DNA of 64,000 bases, taken from NCBI RefSeq assembly GCF_017876575.1, contig NZ_JAGIOE010000002.1, forward strand, positions 1 through 64,000, read 5' to 3'. Source of the DNA: Paeniglutamicibacter psychrophenolicus. Its GTDB lineage: Bacteria > Actinomycetota > Actinomycetes > Actinomycetales > Micrococcaceae. The notes beneath the pieces were generated by a model. The model saw only the letters and a list, made by a program, of their open reading frames with translations, did no database searches and was not told the DNA's origin. Every line of letters begins with the position of its first letter. The stretch's first letter is position 1. This document shows, one piece after another, positions 1 to 9,077 of the stretch. Position numbers and translations under genes: made by a program.

Positions 1-1031
1 GCCATGCGGTGGAGGCACGGCTCTATGCCGAGGACCCGGCCCATGACTTCCTGCCGTCCATCGGCACCATCCTGCACGTGCAGGAACCAACGGGCGAGCA
101 CGTGCGTGTGGATAGCTCGCTGCGCAACGGCCTGGAAATTTCCGCCCACTACGATCCGATGCTCGCCAAGGTCATCACCTGGGGCGCCGACCGCGCCGAG
201 GCCCTCACCCGACTGGACCGGGCCCTGTCCCAAACCGTGGTGCTGGGCGTGCTGACCAACATCGAATACCTGCGGCTGCTCATCAATGACCAGGACGTTG
301 CGGCGGGCAAGCTGGACACCAACCTGATCGGGCGCAAGATGGCGCAGATGCACTTCCGTTCCGTGGACGACAGCGATCTGGCGCTGGCAGCGCACCTGGC
401 GCTGGGCACCAGGGAACACACTGGTGGCACCTGGCACCGGGGAGACGGGTGGCGCCTGGGCACGCCTGTCGACTCCGCCCTATATATGGAGATCGACGGT
501 CACGTCGTTTCCTTGCGGGCCCGCTCCACCGGTGCCGAAACCACCGTCCTGGTTGACGGCAACGAATTCACGGTGCTGCCCAGCACCTCCGGTGCCATAT
601 CCGTCAACGGGGTGATCCGGCCAGTGGGCATCTCGATTGCCCCCGACGGCACCATCTGGCTCTCCCGCGACGGCTGGGCCACCGCCATCCACCCCTTGAG
701 CCGCCGGGAACATCTGGCCCGCGAGCTCGCTGCCATGGACCGCGACGCAGGAACTCTGTCCCCCGAGGTGCGCTCCCCCATGCCCGGAACGGTCATTGCC
801 GTCCAGATAAGCGACGGACAGAAAGTTGTGGCCGGACAGGTCCTGGCATCGATTGAGGCCATGAAGATGGAACACCAAATGCTCTCGCCCAGCGACGGAA
901 TCGTCCACATGAGCCACCTCAAGGTCGGCGATCTGGTCAAGGCCAACCAGATCATTGCCACGGTGAAAATCGTGGAAGCCGAAGCCAACGACACCGAAAT
1001 CCCCCAAATCGAATTGGAGCACAGCGCATGA
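1..1031 (+). CDS. acyl-CoA carboxylase alpha subunit (biotin carboxylase C-terminus plus biotin carrier domain), 5' partial
   Basis: This is the 3' part of a biotin-dependent acyl-CoA carboxylase alpha chain, and the N-terminal ATP-grasp region lies outside the window. The first visible residues, HAVEARLYAED, are the well-known biotin carboxylase C-terminal signature. A biotin carrier domain closes the protein with EAMKMEH, and the biotinylated lysine codon is at 864-866. The alpha chain carboxylates its own biotin with ATP and bicarbonate, and a separate beta chain transfers the carboxyl group to an acyl-CoA. Its stop overlaps the next start (ATGA), so it belongs to the same operon as the MaoC and CitE-like genes. 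With those neighbours a methylcrotonyl-CoA (leucine pathway) carboxylase is the best guess. Propionyl- or acetyl-CoA carboxylase cannot be excluded. Confidence 0.93.
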   Translation, partial: HAVEARLYAEDPAHDFLPSIGTILHVQEPTGEHVRVDSSLRNGLEISAHYDPMLAKVITWGADRAEALTRLDRALSQTVVLGVLTNIEYLRLLINDQDVAAGKLDTNLIGRKMAQMHFRSVDDSDLALAAHLALGTREHTGGTWHRGDGWRLGTPVDSALYMEIDGHVVSLRARSTGAETTVLVDGNEFTVLPSTSGAISVNGVIRPVGISIAPDGTIWLSRDGWATAIHPLSRREHLARELAAMDRDAGTLSPEVRSPMPGTVIAVQISDGQKVVAGQVLASIEAMKMEHQMLSPSDGIVHMSHLKVGDLVKANQIIATVKIVEAEANDTEIPQIELEHSA

Positions 1032-1543
1032 GCACCCAGACCCCCGAGCGCGTGGAGCAACGTGGGTTCTACCTGGACGAGTTGCGCGAGGGTGTGGTGT
1101 ACGCGCACCGTCCCGGGCGCACCCTGACCGAGACCGACAACGTGCTCTTCACCTCGCTGACCATGAACAACCAGGGCCTGCACCTGGACGCTGCCTGGAG
1201 TGCCACCCAGCCCTTCGGGCAGCGGCTCATGAATTCCCTCTTCACCCTGGGAACCATGATCGGGCAGTCGGTTCCGCAAATGACGGAGGGGACCATCATC
1301 GGCCAGCTCGGGATCGACGCGGTGAAATTCCCGCATCCGATGTTCCACGGCGACACGCTCTACACCGAAACAGAAGTCACCGGCATCCGGCTCTCCAAGT
1401 CCCGTCCGGGACAGGGAATTGTCACGATGAAACACACCGGCAGGAACCAGGACGGCGTGGTCGTGGCCACCGCCACTCGCACCTGCATGATGTGGACCAG
1501 GGACGCCCACACGACATCCATGAACACCGCGGGAATGGACTAG
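1028..1543 (+). CDS. MaoC-family dehydratase (itaconyl/mesaconyl-CoA hydratase-like)
   Basis: A 171-residue hot-dog-fold hydratase of the MaoC type. The region around LTMNNQGLHLDAAWSA and FGQRLMNSLFTLG resembles the hydratase core, in which an Asp/His pair activates water. The start overlaps the preceding stop by four bases (ATGA), showing translational coupling with the carboxylase alpha gene. The next gene, a CitE-like lyase, starts 2 bp after the stop. The order carboxylase alpha, MaoC, CitE recalls the leucine/itaconate-dissimilation cluster of Mycobacterium, where the MaoC protein hydrates itaconyl-CoA to citramalyl-CoA. The substrate assignment rests on this context only. Confidence 0.85.
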   Translation: MSTQTPERVEQRGFYLDELREGVVYAHRPGRTLTETDNVLFTSLTMNNQGLHLDAAWSATQPFGQRLMNSLFTLGTMIGQSVPQMTEGTIIGQLGIDAVKFPHPMFHGDTLYTETEVTGIRLSKSRPGQGIVTMKHTGRNQDGVVVATATRTCMMWTRDAHTTSMNTAGMD

Positions 1544-1545
1544 GC

Positions 1546-2430
1546 ATGAAAAACTTCACCATGGGACCGGCAATCCTGTTTTGCCCCGCGGACCGGTCGG
1601 ACCGATATGCCAAGGCACTGGAACGCGCAGATGCGGTGATCCTGGACCTCGAGGACGCCGTCGCGGCGGAAAACCGCGCCGGGGCGCGTCGCATGCTCAT
1701 CGATAACCCCCTGGATCCGGAACGCACCATCGTGCGGATCAATCCGGTCGGCACCCTGGACTTCGCCGCGGACGTGGCCGCGGTCCAGCGGACCGCCTAC
1801 CGCACCATCATGCTCGCCAAAACCGAAACCCTTGGCGACTTGGCCACCGTCGCCGATTTCAACGTCGTGGCCCTGTGCGAGACCGCGCTGGGGATCATCA
1901 ATGCCCCGCAAATTGCTGCCGCCCGCCACGTCGTGGGCTTGATGTGGGGCGCGGAGGACCTGGTTGCGTCCCTCGGCGGATCTTCCTCCCGCCAGGAATC
2001 CGGCACGTACCGGGACGTGGCACGGCACGCCCGGTCCCAGGTGCTGCTGGCCGCCGGCGCTTTCGGCAAGGTAGCCATCGACTCGGTCTACATCAACATT
2101 CCCGACCATCAGGGCTTGCTGGCCGAATCCATTGACGCCCAGGCCTCGGGATTCGGGGCCAAGGCCTCCATCCATCCCGGGCAAATGGCCGTCATTCGCA
2201 AGGCCTTCATGCCGACACCGGAACAGGTCGACCGGGCCGCGCGCCTACTCGCCGCTGCCGAAGACGCTAACGGCGTCTTTACCTTTGAGGGGCAGATGGT
2301 CGACGAGCCGATCCTGCGCCACGCGCGGGCCATCCTGGACAGGAGGGCAATTCCCGACGACGGCCAGGACCAAGATTCAGACCGAACATCTGAAGACAGG
2401 CCCAAGGGTTCCCCTGTCCACCTCAACTGA
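1546..2430 (+). CDS. HpcH/HpaI aldolase / CitE-like (citramalyl-CoA or hydroxyacyl-CoA) lyase
   Basis: A 294-residue CitE-type TIM-barrel lyase. The ATG at 1546 is chosen because it lies 2 bp after the preceding stop; an upstream extension would overlap that gene by more than 50 bp. Family motifs are visible: the metal/acidic segment VILDLEDAVAAENR near residue 25, VVALCETALG with a conserved glutamate near 108, and MWGAEDLVASLGG near 130. Stand-alone CitE proteins next to MaoC genes cleave beta-hydroxyacyl-CoAs such as citramalyl-CoA to acetyl-CoA and pyruvate. The last 25 residues are polar and look non-conserved. The gene is followed by a degraded CoA-transferase gene. Confidence 0.87.
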   Translation: MKNFTMGPAILFCPADRSDRYAKALERADAVILDLEDAVAAENRAGARRMLIDNPLDPERTIVRINPVGTLDFAADVAAVQRTAYRTIMLAKTETLGDLATVADFNVVALCETALGIINAPQIAAARHVVGLMWGAEDLVASLGGSSSRQESGTYRDVARHARSQVLLAAGAFGKVAIDSVYINIPDHQGLLAESIDAQASGFGAKASIHPGQMAVIRKAFMPTPEQVDRAARLLAAAEDANGVFTFEGQMVDEPILRHARAILDRRAIPDDGQDQDSDRTSEDRPKGSPVHLN

Positions 2431-2511
2431 TAGCAGCATCAATACGCCCCCTGGGGCCGGTCGGGACAAGAAAACGGCGCAATCCATATCATGGGTCCCG
2501 AAAAAAGATCC

Positions 2512-2868
2512 ATGTCAGCGAAAGTAGTAGTTGACGCTGCCCAGTCTCTGACCTTGAAAATGCGAGACGGGGTGATCATCACTGTCTGAGGTTTCGGGCT
2601 CAGCGGGATCCCCAGCCGTTTTATCGGCGCCCTGCGCGATTCGGACGCCATCGGATGACCATTGTCTCGAACAACATGGTCGTGAAGGGTAAGGGCTTGG
2701 CGTCCTCTAGAAAAACAACCCAAGTACAGGCCTCCTGCGTGGAAGAGAATAAACTCTTGGCCCAGCAGTTTTGAACAATGGACTCGAATTCGAGTTCCTA
2801 CGTGGAGGCCCAGTCAAACTATCCTCAAGCTCAATTAGGGCTGCGGAGGTTCGCTCTGTCTTCCGGTG
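2512..2868 (+). pseudogene. decayed 3-oxoacid CoA-transferase subunit A (scoA-like) remnant
   Basis: Pieces of a class I CoA-transferase A subunit can be read in order but in shifting frames. The ATG at 2512 opens MSAKVVVDAAQSLTLKMRDG. A stop then interrupts the ITV*GFGLSGIP block, which matches the family hallmark VGGFGLCGIPENLI. GALRDSDAI follows, and after a frame change TIVSNNMVVKGKGLAS matches TVVSNNAGVDDWGLG. Next comes TTQVQASCVEENKLLAQQF, which resembles KTRQIRKVVASYVGENKEFERQ, and then, in another frame, LEFEFLRGG. At least two in-frame stops and two frame changes rule out a working protein. The catalytic beta subunit is missing. The remaining 280 bp before the next gene hold its leader region, with nothing else recognisable. 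Confidence 0.75.
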
Positions 2869-3147
2869 AATTAAGAGCGGACCAGACAATTTTGTGCCAA
2901 GACGAGGACTACAAGAAAGCCACCGCACGAATCGTTTCAGGCTTCCTAGCTAACATGCGCGAAACCCCCATCCAACGCTTCCCACCTGACAGCTAGCTAG
3001 AGGTTTCTTTCCTCTGGTTGTGTGATTCCACAGTGTGAAGCGCGGCAGTCTTCTAAGTCCTCCAGTGACCGGCGCCTTACGAACAGGAGAAGATAGTGAG
3101 GTAGATCACCGAGGCGTTGCCTCAGACGACACGAAGGACTTCCGGAG

Positions 3148-4353
3148 ATGGCCACAGCAACAGGAATTTTTCCCGACGATGCCGGGATCCCGCCTCTGCA
3201 GGGGATCCGGGTGCTTGATCTGACCCGTTACCTTTCCGGCCCGTATTGCACGATGCTTTTGGCGGACGGCGGAGCTGAGGTCATTAAGGTCGAACCGGCC
3301 CGGGGGGAGGTCAATCGTGAACTTCCACAGATGATGGACTTGCAGGACGGCGAATCAATCAGCACGTACTTTCTGCGCCATAACCGCGGAAAGAAGTCTG
3401 TGACGTTGGATATTCGTTCCCCGGAACAGCGGCCTCTCTTTGAAGCCCTCATCCGATCCGCCGACGTTTTGGTGGAGAATTTCAGGCCCGGTGCCATGGA
3501 TGCCTGGGGCTTGGGATGGAATGAGCTGCAACGCATCAATCCTCGGTTAATCTACGCTTCGATCAGTGGATTCGGCCACACCGAAAGCGAGTATCGTTCC
3601 TGGCCGGCCTTCAACCTGGTGGCAGAATCCATGGCTGGTGTAGTCAGCCAATTGCCGATGGAAGGCTCCCGTCCCCGTGCCGTGGGCTTGCCGTTCGGCG
3701 ATAGCATCACTTCCGTCTACGCGGCAGCGGGAATAGCTATGGCCCTGGTCCGTCGGGCTACCACCGGGGCCGGGTCACGGGTGGACACGGCCATGTACGA
3801 TGCCATGCTTTCGATGAACGAGTGGAGTATTGCCCTCAAGTCGGGAGCCGATATGAACCTTGACCTCGGCGCCGACCACCATGGCTGGTTCGCGCCCTAC
3901 GGGTTCTTCGAAGCCTCCGACGGCTGGCTTTGCATTTGCGTCATCAGCGATGACCAGTGGCACGCCCTGTGCAAAGTCGCAGGATTGGACGACCTCGCCG
4001 CTGACCCCCGCCTGGAGCACGGCACCGGACGCACAAAACATTTGAAAGACGTGATCGAGCCCAGATTGACCCAGTGGCTCGCAACAAGGACACGGGTGGA
4101 AACATCTAAGATGCTTGCCGAGACCGGGGTTCCTTCCTCGCCGCTGCAACGCGCAGAGGAACTGCTCGACTCGGAACAGGCAAACCTGCGGGAAATGATT
4201 GTCGACATGAAAATCAGCGGGTCCTCCTCCATCAAACTGGCCGGAAACCCGATCCGCATCGAACCGCGAAACATGTCCCACGCCGAAGGCTTCGCCAGCG
4301 TTGGCCAACATAACGAAGAAATCCTGTCTCCACTATTAGCAAGCAAGGAGTAA
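3148..4353 (+). CDS. family III CoA-transferase (CaiB/BaiF type)
   Basis: A 401-residue family III CoA-transferase, which moves CoA between carboxylic acids through an aspartyl-CoA thioester. The N-terminus carries LDLTRYLSGPYCTMLLADGG followed by EVIKVEPARG, the usual opening of the family. RSADVLVENFRPGAMDAWG follows near residue 110. The catalytic aspartate is expected at residue 213 in SRVDTAMYDAM. The length is normal for the family. A ribosome site (CCGGAG) sits directly before the ATG. It starts a run with the transporter (4 bp away) and the enoyl-CoA hydratase, suggesting uptake of an organic acid, CoA activation and hydration. Next to MaoC and CitE-like genes an itaconate CoA-transferase role is attractive, but the sequence alone does not prove the substrate. 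Confidence 0.88.
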   Translation: MATATGIFPDDAGIPPLQGIRVLDLTRYLSGPYCTMLLADGGAEVIKVEPARGEVNRELPQMMDLQDGESISTYFLRHNRGKKSVTLDIRSPEQRPLFEALIRSADVLVENFRPGAMDAWGLGWNELQRINPRLIYASISGFGHTESEYRSWPAFNLVAESMAGVVSQLPMEGSRPRAVGLPFGDSITSVYAAAGIAMALVRRATTGAGSRVDTAMYDAMLSMNEWSIALKSGADMNLDLGADHHGWFAPYGFFEASDGWLCICVISDDQWHALCKVAGLDDLAADPRLEHGTGRTKHLKDVIEPRLTQWLATRTRVETSKMLAETGVPSSPLQRAEELLDSEQANLREMIVDMKISGSSSIKLAGNPIRIEPRNMSHAEGFASVGQHNEEILSPLLASKE

Positions 4354-4357
4354 ACAG

Positions 4358-5722
4358 ATGGATATTGCCGCAACGCCGGGGCAAACCACCGCCGCCCCCG
4401 AGTCTGAGCCGGGCGTCACCAAACAACAGAAACGTCTTCTGCGGGGGGCGGCAGTAGGACAGTTCGTCGAATGGTACGACTTCCTCGTCTATGCCTCATT
4501 GGCTCCGGTCCTGGCCGCAAATTTCTTCCCGGCCACCAATTCCACCGCAGCTGTATTGAGCATTTTTGCTGTGTACGGAGCCGGGTTCCTCATGCGCCCA
4601 GTGGGAGGCATCGTGTGCGGAGTATTGGGTGACCGCTTGGGGCGCCGAAACATTCTTTCGGGAACCATCCTCCTTATGGGTGGGGCAACATTGATTTGCG
4701 GCCTACTGCCGACATATGCCTCCATTGGCCTTGCGGCTCCCGCCCTGTTGCTTCTCTGCCGATTGACTCAGGGATTTGCAGCTGGAGGCGAAGCGTCCAG
4801 CATGGGTCCCCTTGTCATTGAGTCCGCACCTCCGTCTAAACGAGGTATGTGGATCGGCGTCGCGTTTGCAGCAAGCTTCCTGCCGTCAGCCTTCGCAGGC
4901 TTCTTTATCCTTGGCCTTAATGGGGTTTTCGGCGTCGAAGCTTACAACGCCGGAATATGGCGAGTTCCGTTCCTTCTCGGCGGTGTCTTGGCTGTCATCG
5001 GACTTATAATCCGTCTAAAGGTGGAGGAGTCGGATGAGTTCCGGATCCTCGCTGAAGAGGGAGCGCTCTCTGAAAAACCCATCAGGGAGGCAACAACCAC
5101 CCATAGGAAAGCCATAGTGTACGTCTGCCTTGTCATCAGCGTTCTGGCGGTAAGTGCCTACACCGTACACAGCTATATGTTCACGTTCCTCGTCACTACA
5201 ATCAAAATGGCGACCATTCCAGCCATGTTGAGCACATCCATATCAGTGCTCGGTGTTGTTTTCCTCCTTCCGCTATGCGGCAAACTGGCCGACAAATACG
5301 GGCGCCGCCCGCTCATGGGCATCGGGACAATATACTTGGCTGTTGCGGCCTTGCCCGCTTATCTCCTGTGTACTACGGGGACATTCCTAGGGGCCCTGGC
5401 AGCGCAACTCTTCCTGGCCGTCGGGATCTCTATCTTCGGCGGAGGCGGTTATGTCGCCCTATACGAGCTTTTCCCCACCAGTGTGCGGTCGACCGGCATC
5501 GGACTCTCCTACAATCTCGGATACGCGATCTTTGGTGGCACCATGCCGTTCATCAGTCAGCTACTAGTAGAAAGTACGGGCTCGCCATTGTCCCCAGCTT
5601 TTTATCTCATCGCCGTCTGCCTGGCAGCCATAGTCGTTGTCAAGAAAATCCCGGAAACGGCAGGTAATGACTTGAACAACTCAGCATTTTCAATCCCGCA
5701 GGAGCGGACCAATGGACACTGA
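4358..5722 (+). CDS. MFS transporter of the metabolite:H+ symporter (MHS) type
   Basis: A 454-residue protein with about twelve hydrophobic segments. GQFVEWYDFLVYASLAPVLA opens the first membrane segment and is typical of the MHS family (proline/betaine, alpha-ketoglutarate and shikimate transporters). The loop motif GDRLGRRN lies near residue 92 and a second-half counterpart, ADKYGRRPLMG, near residue 315. These proteins import organic acids with protons. The gene lies 4 bp after the CoA-transferase and overlaps the enoyl-CoA hydratase by 11 bp, so it probably imports the acid that the CoA-transferase activates. The substrate is not determinable from sequence. Confidence 0.88.
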   Translation: MDIAATPGQTTAAPESEPGVTKQQKRLLRGAAVGQFVEWYDFLVYASLAPVLAANFFPATNSTAAVLSIFAVYGAGFLMRPVGGIVCGVLGDRLGRRNILSGTILLMGGATLICGLLPTYASIGLAAPALLLLCRLTQGFAAGGEASSMGPLVIESAPPSKRGMWIGVAFAASFLPSAFAGFFILGLNGVFGVEAYNAGIWRVPFLLGGVLAVIGLIIRLKVEESDEFRILAEEGALSEKPIREATTTHRKAIVYVCLVISVLAVSAYTVHSYMFTFLVTTIKMATIPAMLSTSISVLGVVFLLPLCGKLADKYGRRPLMGIGTIYLAVAALPAYLLCTTGTFLGALAAQLFLAVGISIFGGGGYVALYELFPTSVRSTGIGLSYNLGYAIFGGTMPFISQLLVESTGSPLSPAFYLIAVCLAAIVVVKKIPETAGNDLNNSAFSIPQERTNGH

Positions 5723-6500
5723 ACTTCTGGACAACGTAACCATCTCTATCGACGCAGGTATTATTCGACTCCGCCTGAATCGGCCTGACAAACTGAATGC
5801 ATTGAATATAGAGGTCGGGCGCGAGGTTTCTTATGCCGTGAAAAAGTATGCCTACCGGAACGATGCGAAGGTCATGATCCTTAGCGGCGAGGGATCGTCA
5901 TTTTGCGCCGGGCATGATCTGAACGCACCCTGGAAGGCAGAATCGGCGCGGGATCGGCTGTTGGAATATTCGGACTTTCAGCAGATGTTCGTGGATATTG
6001 AAAGAGCCCCCGTAGTCAAGATCGCCCAAGTCCAGGGGCATGCTGTGGGCGGGGGGCTGGTTCTTCCAACCTTATGTGAACTCAGATATGCCTCCACTGA
6101 TGCCTCACTCCGCGTATCGGAGCTGGACTTGGGGGTGCCACTTTCAATGGGCGGTTTCCCGCGCCTTGCCCGCCTGATCGGCTTAACGCGTACCGCCGAC
6201 TTAGTTCTCACCGGGCGCAAGATGCTCGCAGCTGAGGGGCACGAGTGCGGATATTTCACCGATGTTTTCGAGCCGGCTGATCTCGAGAGTCGTGTCTCCA
6301 AAGTAGCGTCGGCTCTGACTAACCGTTCGTCTTTCGTTCTGATGGAAACGGCGAAACGGGTTCGGGAAGCGGCCGAAGAGATGTTGTCCGGTCACCGCGA
6401 CGATTTGCCTTCCCTCATGGCAGCCAACCGCGATCCAGAGTCCCGAACAAGCGGCGAGGAATATGCCGCCAGGTTCAAGCGGCCCGCAGCAATTATTTAG
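5712..6500 (+). CDS. enoyl-CoA hydratase/isomerase family protein
   Basis: A 262-residue crotonase-fold enzyme. Both oxyanion-hole regions are present: ILSGEGSSFCAGHDLN near residue 65 and VQGHAVGGGLVLPTLCELR near residue 105. The second active-site region reads RVSELDLGVPLSMGGFPRLA, with one acidic residue in a position used by hydratases. The start overlaps the transporter by 11 bp and has AGGAG upstream. It is the last gene of the catabolic run and is followed 24 bp later by a perfect hairpin, so the transcript likely ends here. The substrate is unknown; hydration or isomerisation of an unsaturated acyl-CoA fits the neighbours. Confidence 0.87.
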   Translation: MDTELLDNVTISIDAGIIRLRLNRPDKLNALNIEVGREVSYAVKKYAYRNDAKVMILSGEGSSFCAGHDLNAPWKAESARDRLLEYSDFQQMFVDIERAPVVKIAQVQGHAVGGGLVLPTLCELRYASTDASLRVSELDLGVPLSMGGFPRLARLIGLTRTADLVLTGRKMLAAEGHECGYFTDVFEPADLESRVSKVASALTNRSSFVLMETAKRVREAAEEMLSGHRDDLPSLMAANRDPESRTSGEEYAARFKRPAAII

Positions 6501-6524
6501 GGAACCGGACGAAATGCAGAATGC

Positions 6525-6556
6525 GAGTGGGCGGTTCCAATCGGAACCGCCCACTC
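6525..6556 (+). terminator. hairpin terminator after the catabolic operon
   Basis: A perfect 14-bp stem (GAGTGGGCGGTTCC and its complement) with a 4-base loop begins 24 bp after the enoyl-CoA hydratase stop. There is no T-tract, as is usual in high-GC actinobacteria. Confidence 0.8.
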
Positions 6557-6774
6557 TGCGCCCGATCATTCATGCTCCTTTTCAACGCCACAGCCGTGAT
6601 CCTCTCCACTGAGTGGTGAATATTGGCCCTGGTGGGCTCCACTTGTGGTGCGGGTGAGCTCCACCGCCCGGTAGCGCGATTGGCGTGTTTGAGCACCACC
6701 GCTGGTGTGTTTGAGCACCACCTGCAAGGCTCCTTCCACCATGTGATGGCCACATGGTGGAAGGAGTACCGGCA

Positions 6775-8331
6775 ATGGTACGGAAGATCAAAGCGAAGCT
6801 GGTATTGCAGCTGCGTAACCAGAGCCTGTCGCGGCGAGCGATCGAGTCTGCCCATAAGATATCCCGGCACAGCATCCAGGCGGTCCTCGATGCGGCGGAG
6901 CTGGCGGGACTTGGTTGGGATGACGTCGCCGAGATGTCCGAGGCCGAGGTGTATGCGGCGTTGTTTCCCGGCCGCGGGGTCCGGGAGAGCGTATTCGCGC
7001 AACCGGACTGGGCCCGGGTGCACACCGAGCTGGCGCGGGTCGGGGTGACGTTGAAGCTTTTGCACCAGGAATATGTCGACACGACCTCCCGCGCAGGGCA
7101 GCCGGTCATGAGCTACGACCGGTTCTGCCGCCTCTATGGCGAGCACGCCGCCGTGACCGGGGCATCGTCCCGGGTCGGGCACAAGGCCGGCCGCAGCATC
7201 GAGGTGGACTGGTCCGGTCCCACGATGCAGCTGCTGGATCCGACCATGGGTGAGATCTCGAAGGTGTATTTGTTCGTCGCCTGCCTGCCGTTCAGCCGTT
7301 ATGCGTTCGTGGAAGCCACCTTGGACATGAAGCAGGACAGCTGGTTGCGTGCCCACGCGGCGATGTTCGCCTTCTTCGGCGGCAGCGTTCCACGCCTGGT
7401 GCCCGACAACCTGAAGACCGGGGTGATCTCCCACCCACGCGAGGGAGAGGTCGTTCTCAACGACGCCTACCGGGAAATGGCGGCGCACTATTCGGCCGCG
7501 GTGTTGCCGGGCAGGGTTCGGGCTCCAAAGGATAAAGCGAGCGTTGAAAACACCGTCTCACATGTGGCGACATGGGTCATCGCGGGGCTCAGGCATGAGC
7601 AGTTCACCTCGTTGGCGCAGTTGCGCACCCGGACCCGGGAACAGATCGATGCCTATAACCGGCAACCGTTCCAGAAACGCGCCGGCTCCCGGCTGAGCGT
7701 GTTCACCACCGAGGAGCTGCCGCTGATGCAACCGCTGCCGGCAGCCGCGTTCGAGATCAGCACGTGGGCCTACAGGCGCAAAGTGAACAAGAACGCCCAC
7801 GTGGTCTGGGCTCGGAACTTCTACTCCGTGCCCTTTGGCCACATCGGCGCCCACGTTGACCTTCGGGTGACGGATACGATGCTGGAGGTCTATCGGGGTG
7901 ATGAGCGACTGACCAGCCACCTGCTGCTGCCGGCAAGCACGGTGAACCAGTATCAGACCAACGACGCGGACATGCCAGAGGGGCGCAGTTGGCAGGCTTG
8001 GGACCGGGGCCGGATCGAGGACTGGGCAGCCCGGATGGGCCCGGCCACGACGAGCGTGATCGGCAAGATCTTCGAGGCAGCCTCCATCGAGGAGGCCGGC
8101 TTCGATCCGGCCTTGGCGGTGCTGCGCCTCTCCCGCCGGTTCTCCCCGGCGCGGGTCGAGGCGGCCTGCGAGCTGGCGCTGCGCGGACCGATCCGTTCTC
8201 CCCGATATGCGCACCTGCGCCCGATCCTCGACACCGGGCAAGACAAGACGGGGCGCGTCCCCGACGAGCCCGAGGCGGAAGAGGGCGGATACGTCCGCGG
8301 CAGCGCCTACTACGCCGGTGGCACCCGATGA
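6775..8331 (+). CDS. istA: IS21-type transposase IstA
   Basis: A 518-residue transposase. The start at 6775 is preferred because AAGGAG lies 8 bp upstream; a further ATG at 6754 lacks such a site. An N-terminal helix-turn-helix (LRNQSLSRRAIESAHKISRH) is followed by the DDE integrase core. The first Asp is in RSIEVDWSGPTMQL, the second in VPRLVPDNLKTGV and the Glu in PKDKASVENTV. A C-terminal beta domain follows. It cuts and joins the IS ends. The stop overlaps the istB start (ATGA), so the two proteins are translationally coupled. Confidence 0.95.
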   Translation: MVRKIKAKLVLQLRNQSLSRRAIESAHKISRHSIQAVLDAAELAGLGWDDVAEMSEAEVYAALFPGRGVRESVFAQPDWARVHTELARVGVTLKLLHQEYVDTTSRAGQPVMSYDRFCRLYGEHAAVTGASSRVGHKAGRSIEVDWSGPTMQLLDPTMGEISKVYLFVACLPFSRYAFVEATLDMKQDSWLRAHAAMFAFFGGSVPRLVPDNLKTGVISHPREGEVVLNDAYREMAAHYSAAVLPGRVRAPKDKASVENTVSHVATWVIAGLRHEQFTSLAQLRTRTREQIDAYNRQPFQKRAGSRLSVFTTEELPLMQPLPAAAFEISTWAYRRKVNKNAHVVWARNFYSVPFGHIGAHVDLRVTDTMLEVYRGDERLTSHLLLPASTVNQYQTNDADMPEGRSWQAWDRGRIEDWAARMGPATTSVIGKIFEAASIEEAGFDPALAVLRLSRRFSPARVEAACELALRGPIRSPRYAHLRPILDTGQDKTGRVPDEPEAEEGGYVRGSAYYAGGTR

Positions 8332-9077
8332 GCCGGTTGGACGGGGAGACCAAACGCAAGCTCCGCGAAATGAATGCCGGAGAACTCCTGGATGCGATCG
8401 ACAGCCAGGATGAGACGCTCAGCCTCGGCATGCCCTTCGAAGAGCGGGTGCGGCTGGTCGTCGATGACGCCTATTCCACCTTTGCGCATTCCAAGGTCGA
8501 GGGCCTGATCCGGCGGGCCGGGCTTCGTTACCCGAGCGCCGACCTGCGCCGCATCGACCTTCTCGAGGAGCGCAGCCTCAACCGGGAGCTGCTGGCCCAG
8601 CTCGGCACCTGCTCCTTCGTCACCCGGCAGCAGAACGTTGTCTTCCAGGGATTCACCGGCTCGGGGAAATCATACCTGGGGTGCGCCATCGCCAAGCGTG
8701 CCTGCGAACACCGCATCAGGGCCCACTACGTCCGCATGCCCGACCTCGAGGAAGCCTGGGTCGCCGCGCAAGACAGCCCGGGAGGGTCCGCGAAGTTCCT
8801 GCGCAAGTACGCCGCGTTCACGCTGCTCGTTATTGACGAGTGGCTATTGGACCGACCGACGGAATCGATGCGCGGCATGTTGCTGGAGCTGATGGAGCGC
8901 CGCTACGGCGAAACGTCAACGGTGTTCTGCACCCAGTATTCGCAGAAGGACTGGCATCAGCGGCTCGGCTCCGGTGTCCACGCGGACGCGATCATGGACC
9001 GTATCATCCACAACACGATCTGGGTCGAGACCGGCACCTACAACATGAGGGAGCATGCCGCGCTGGCCAGCGCATAA
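8328..9077 (+). CDS. istB: IS21 transposition helper ATPase IstB
   Basis: A 249-residue AAA+ helper of the DnaC/IstB type. The Walker A box GFTGSGKSYLG is near residue 107 and the Walker B box FTLLVIDEWLL near 165, where the usual D-D/E pair is intact. The start ATG at 8328 overlaps the istA stop. IstB assembles on target DNA with ATP and directs IstA to it. The protein has the usual family length, so the IS is probably functional. Confidence 0.95.
   Translation: MSRLDGETKRKLREMNAGELLDAIDSQDETLSLGMPFEERVRLVVDDAYSTFAHSKVEGLIRRAGLRYPSADLRRIDLLEERSLNRELLAQLGTCSFVTRQQNVVFQGFTGSGKSYLGCAIAKRACEHRIRAHYVRMPDLEEAWVAAQDSPGGSAKFLRKYAAFTLLVIDEWLLDRPTESMRGMLLELMERRYGETSTVFCTQYSQKDWHQRLGSGVHADAIMDRIIHNTIWVETGTYNMREHAALASA

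Noticed and set aside
500-1510. 336-codon minus-strand frame
   Set aside because: Shadow of the carboxylase and MaoC genes, which carry clear family motifs.
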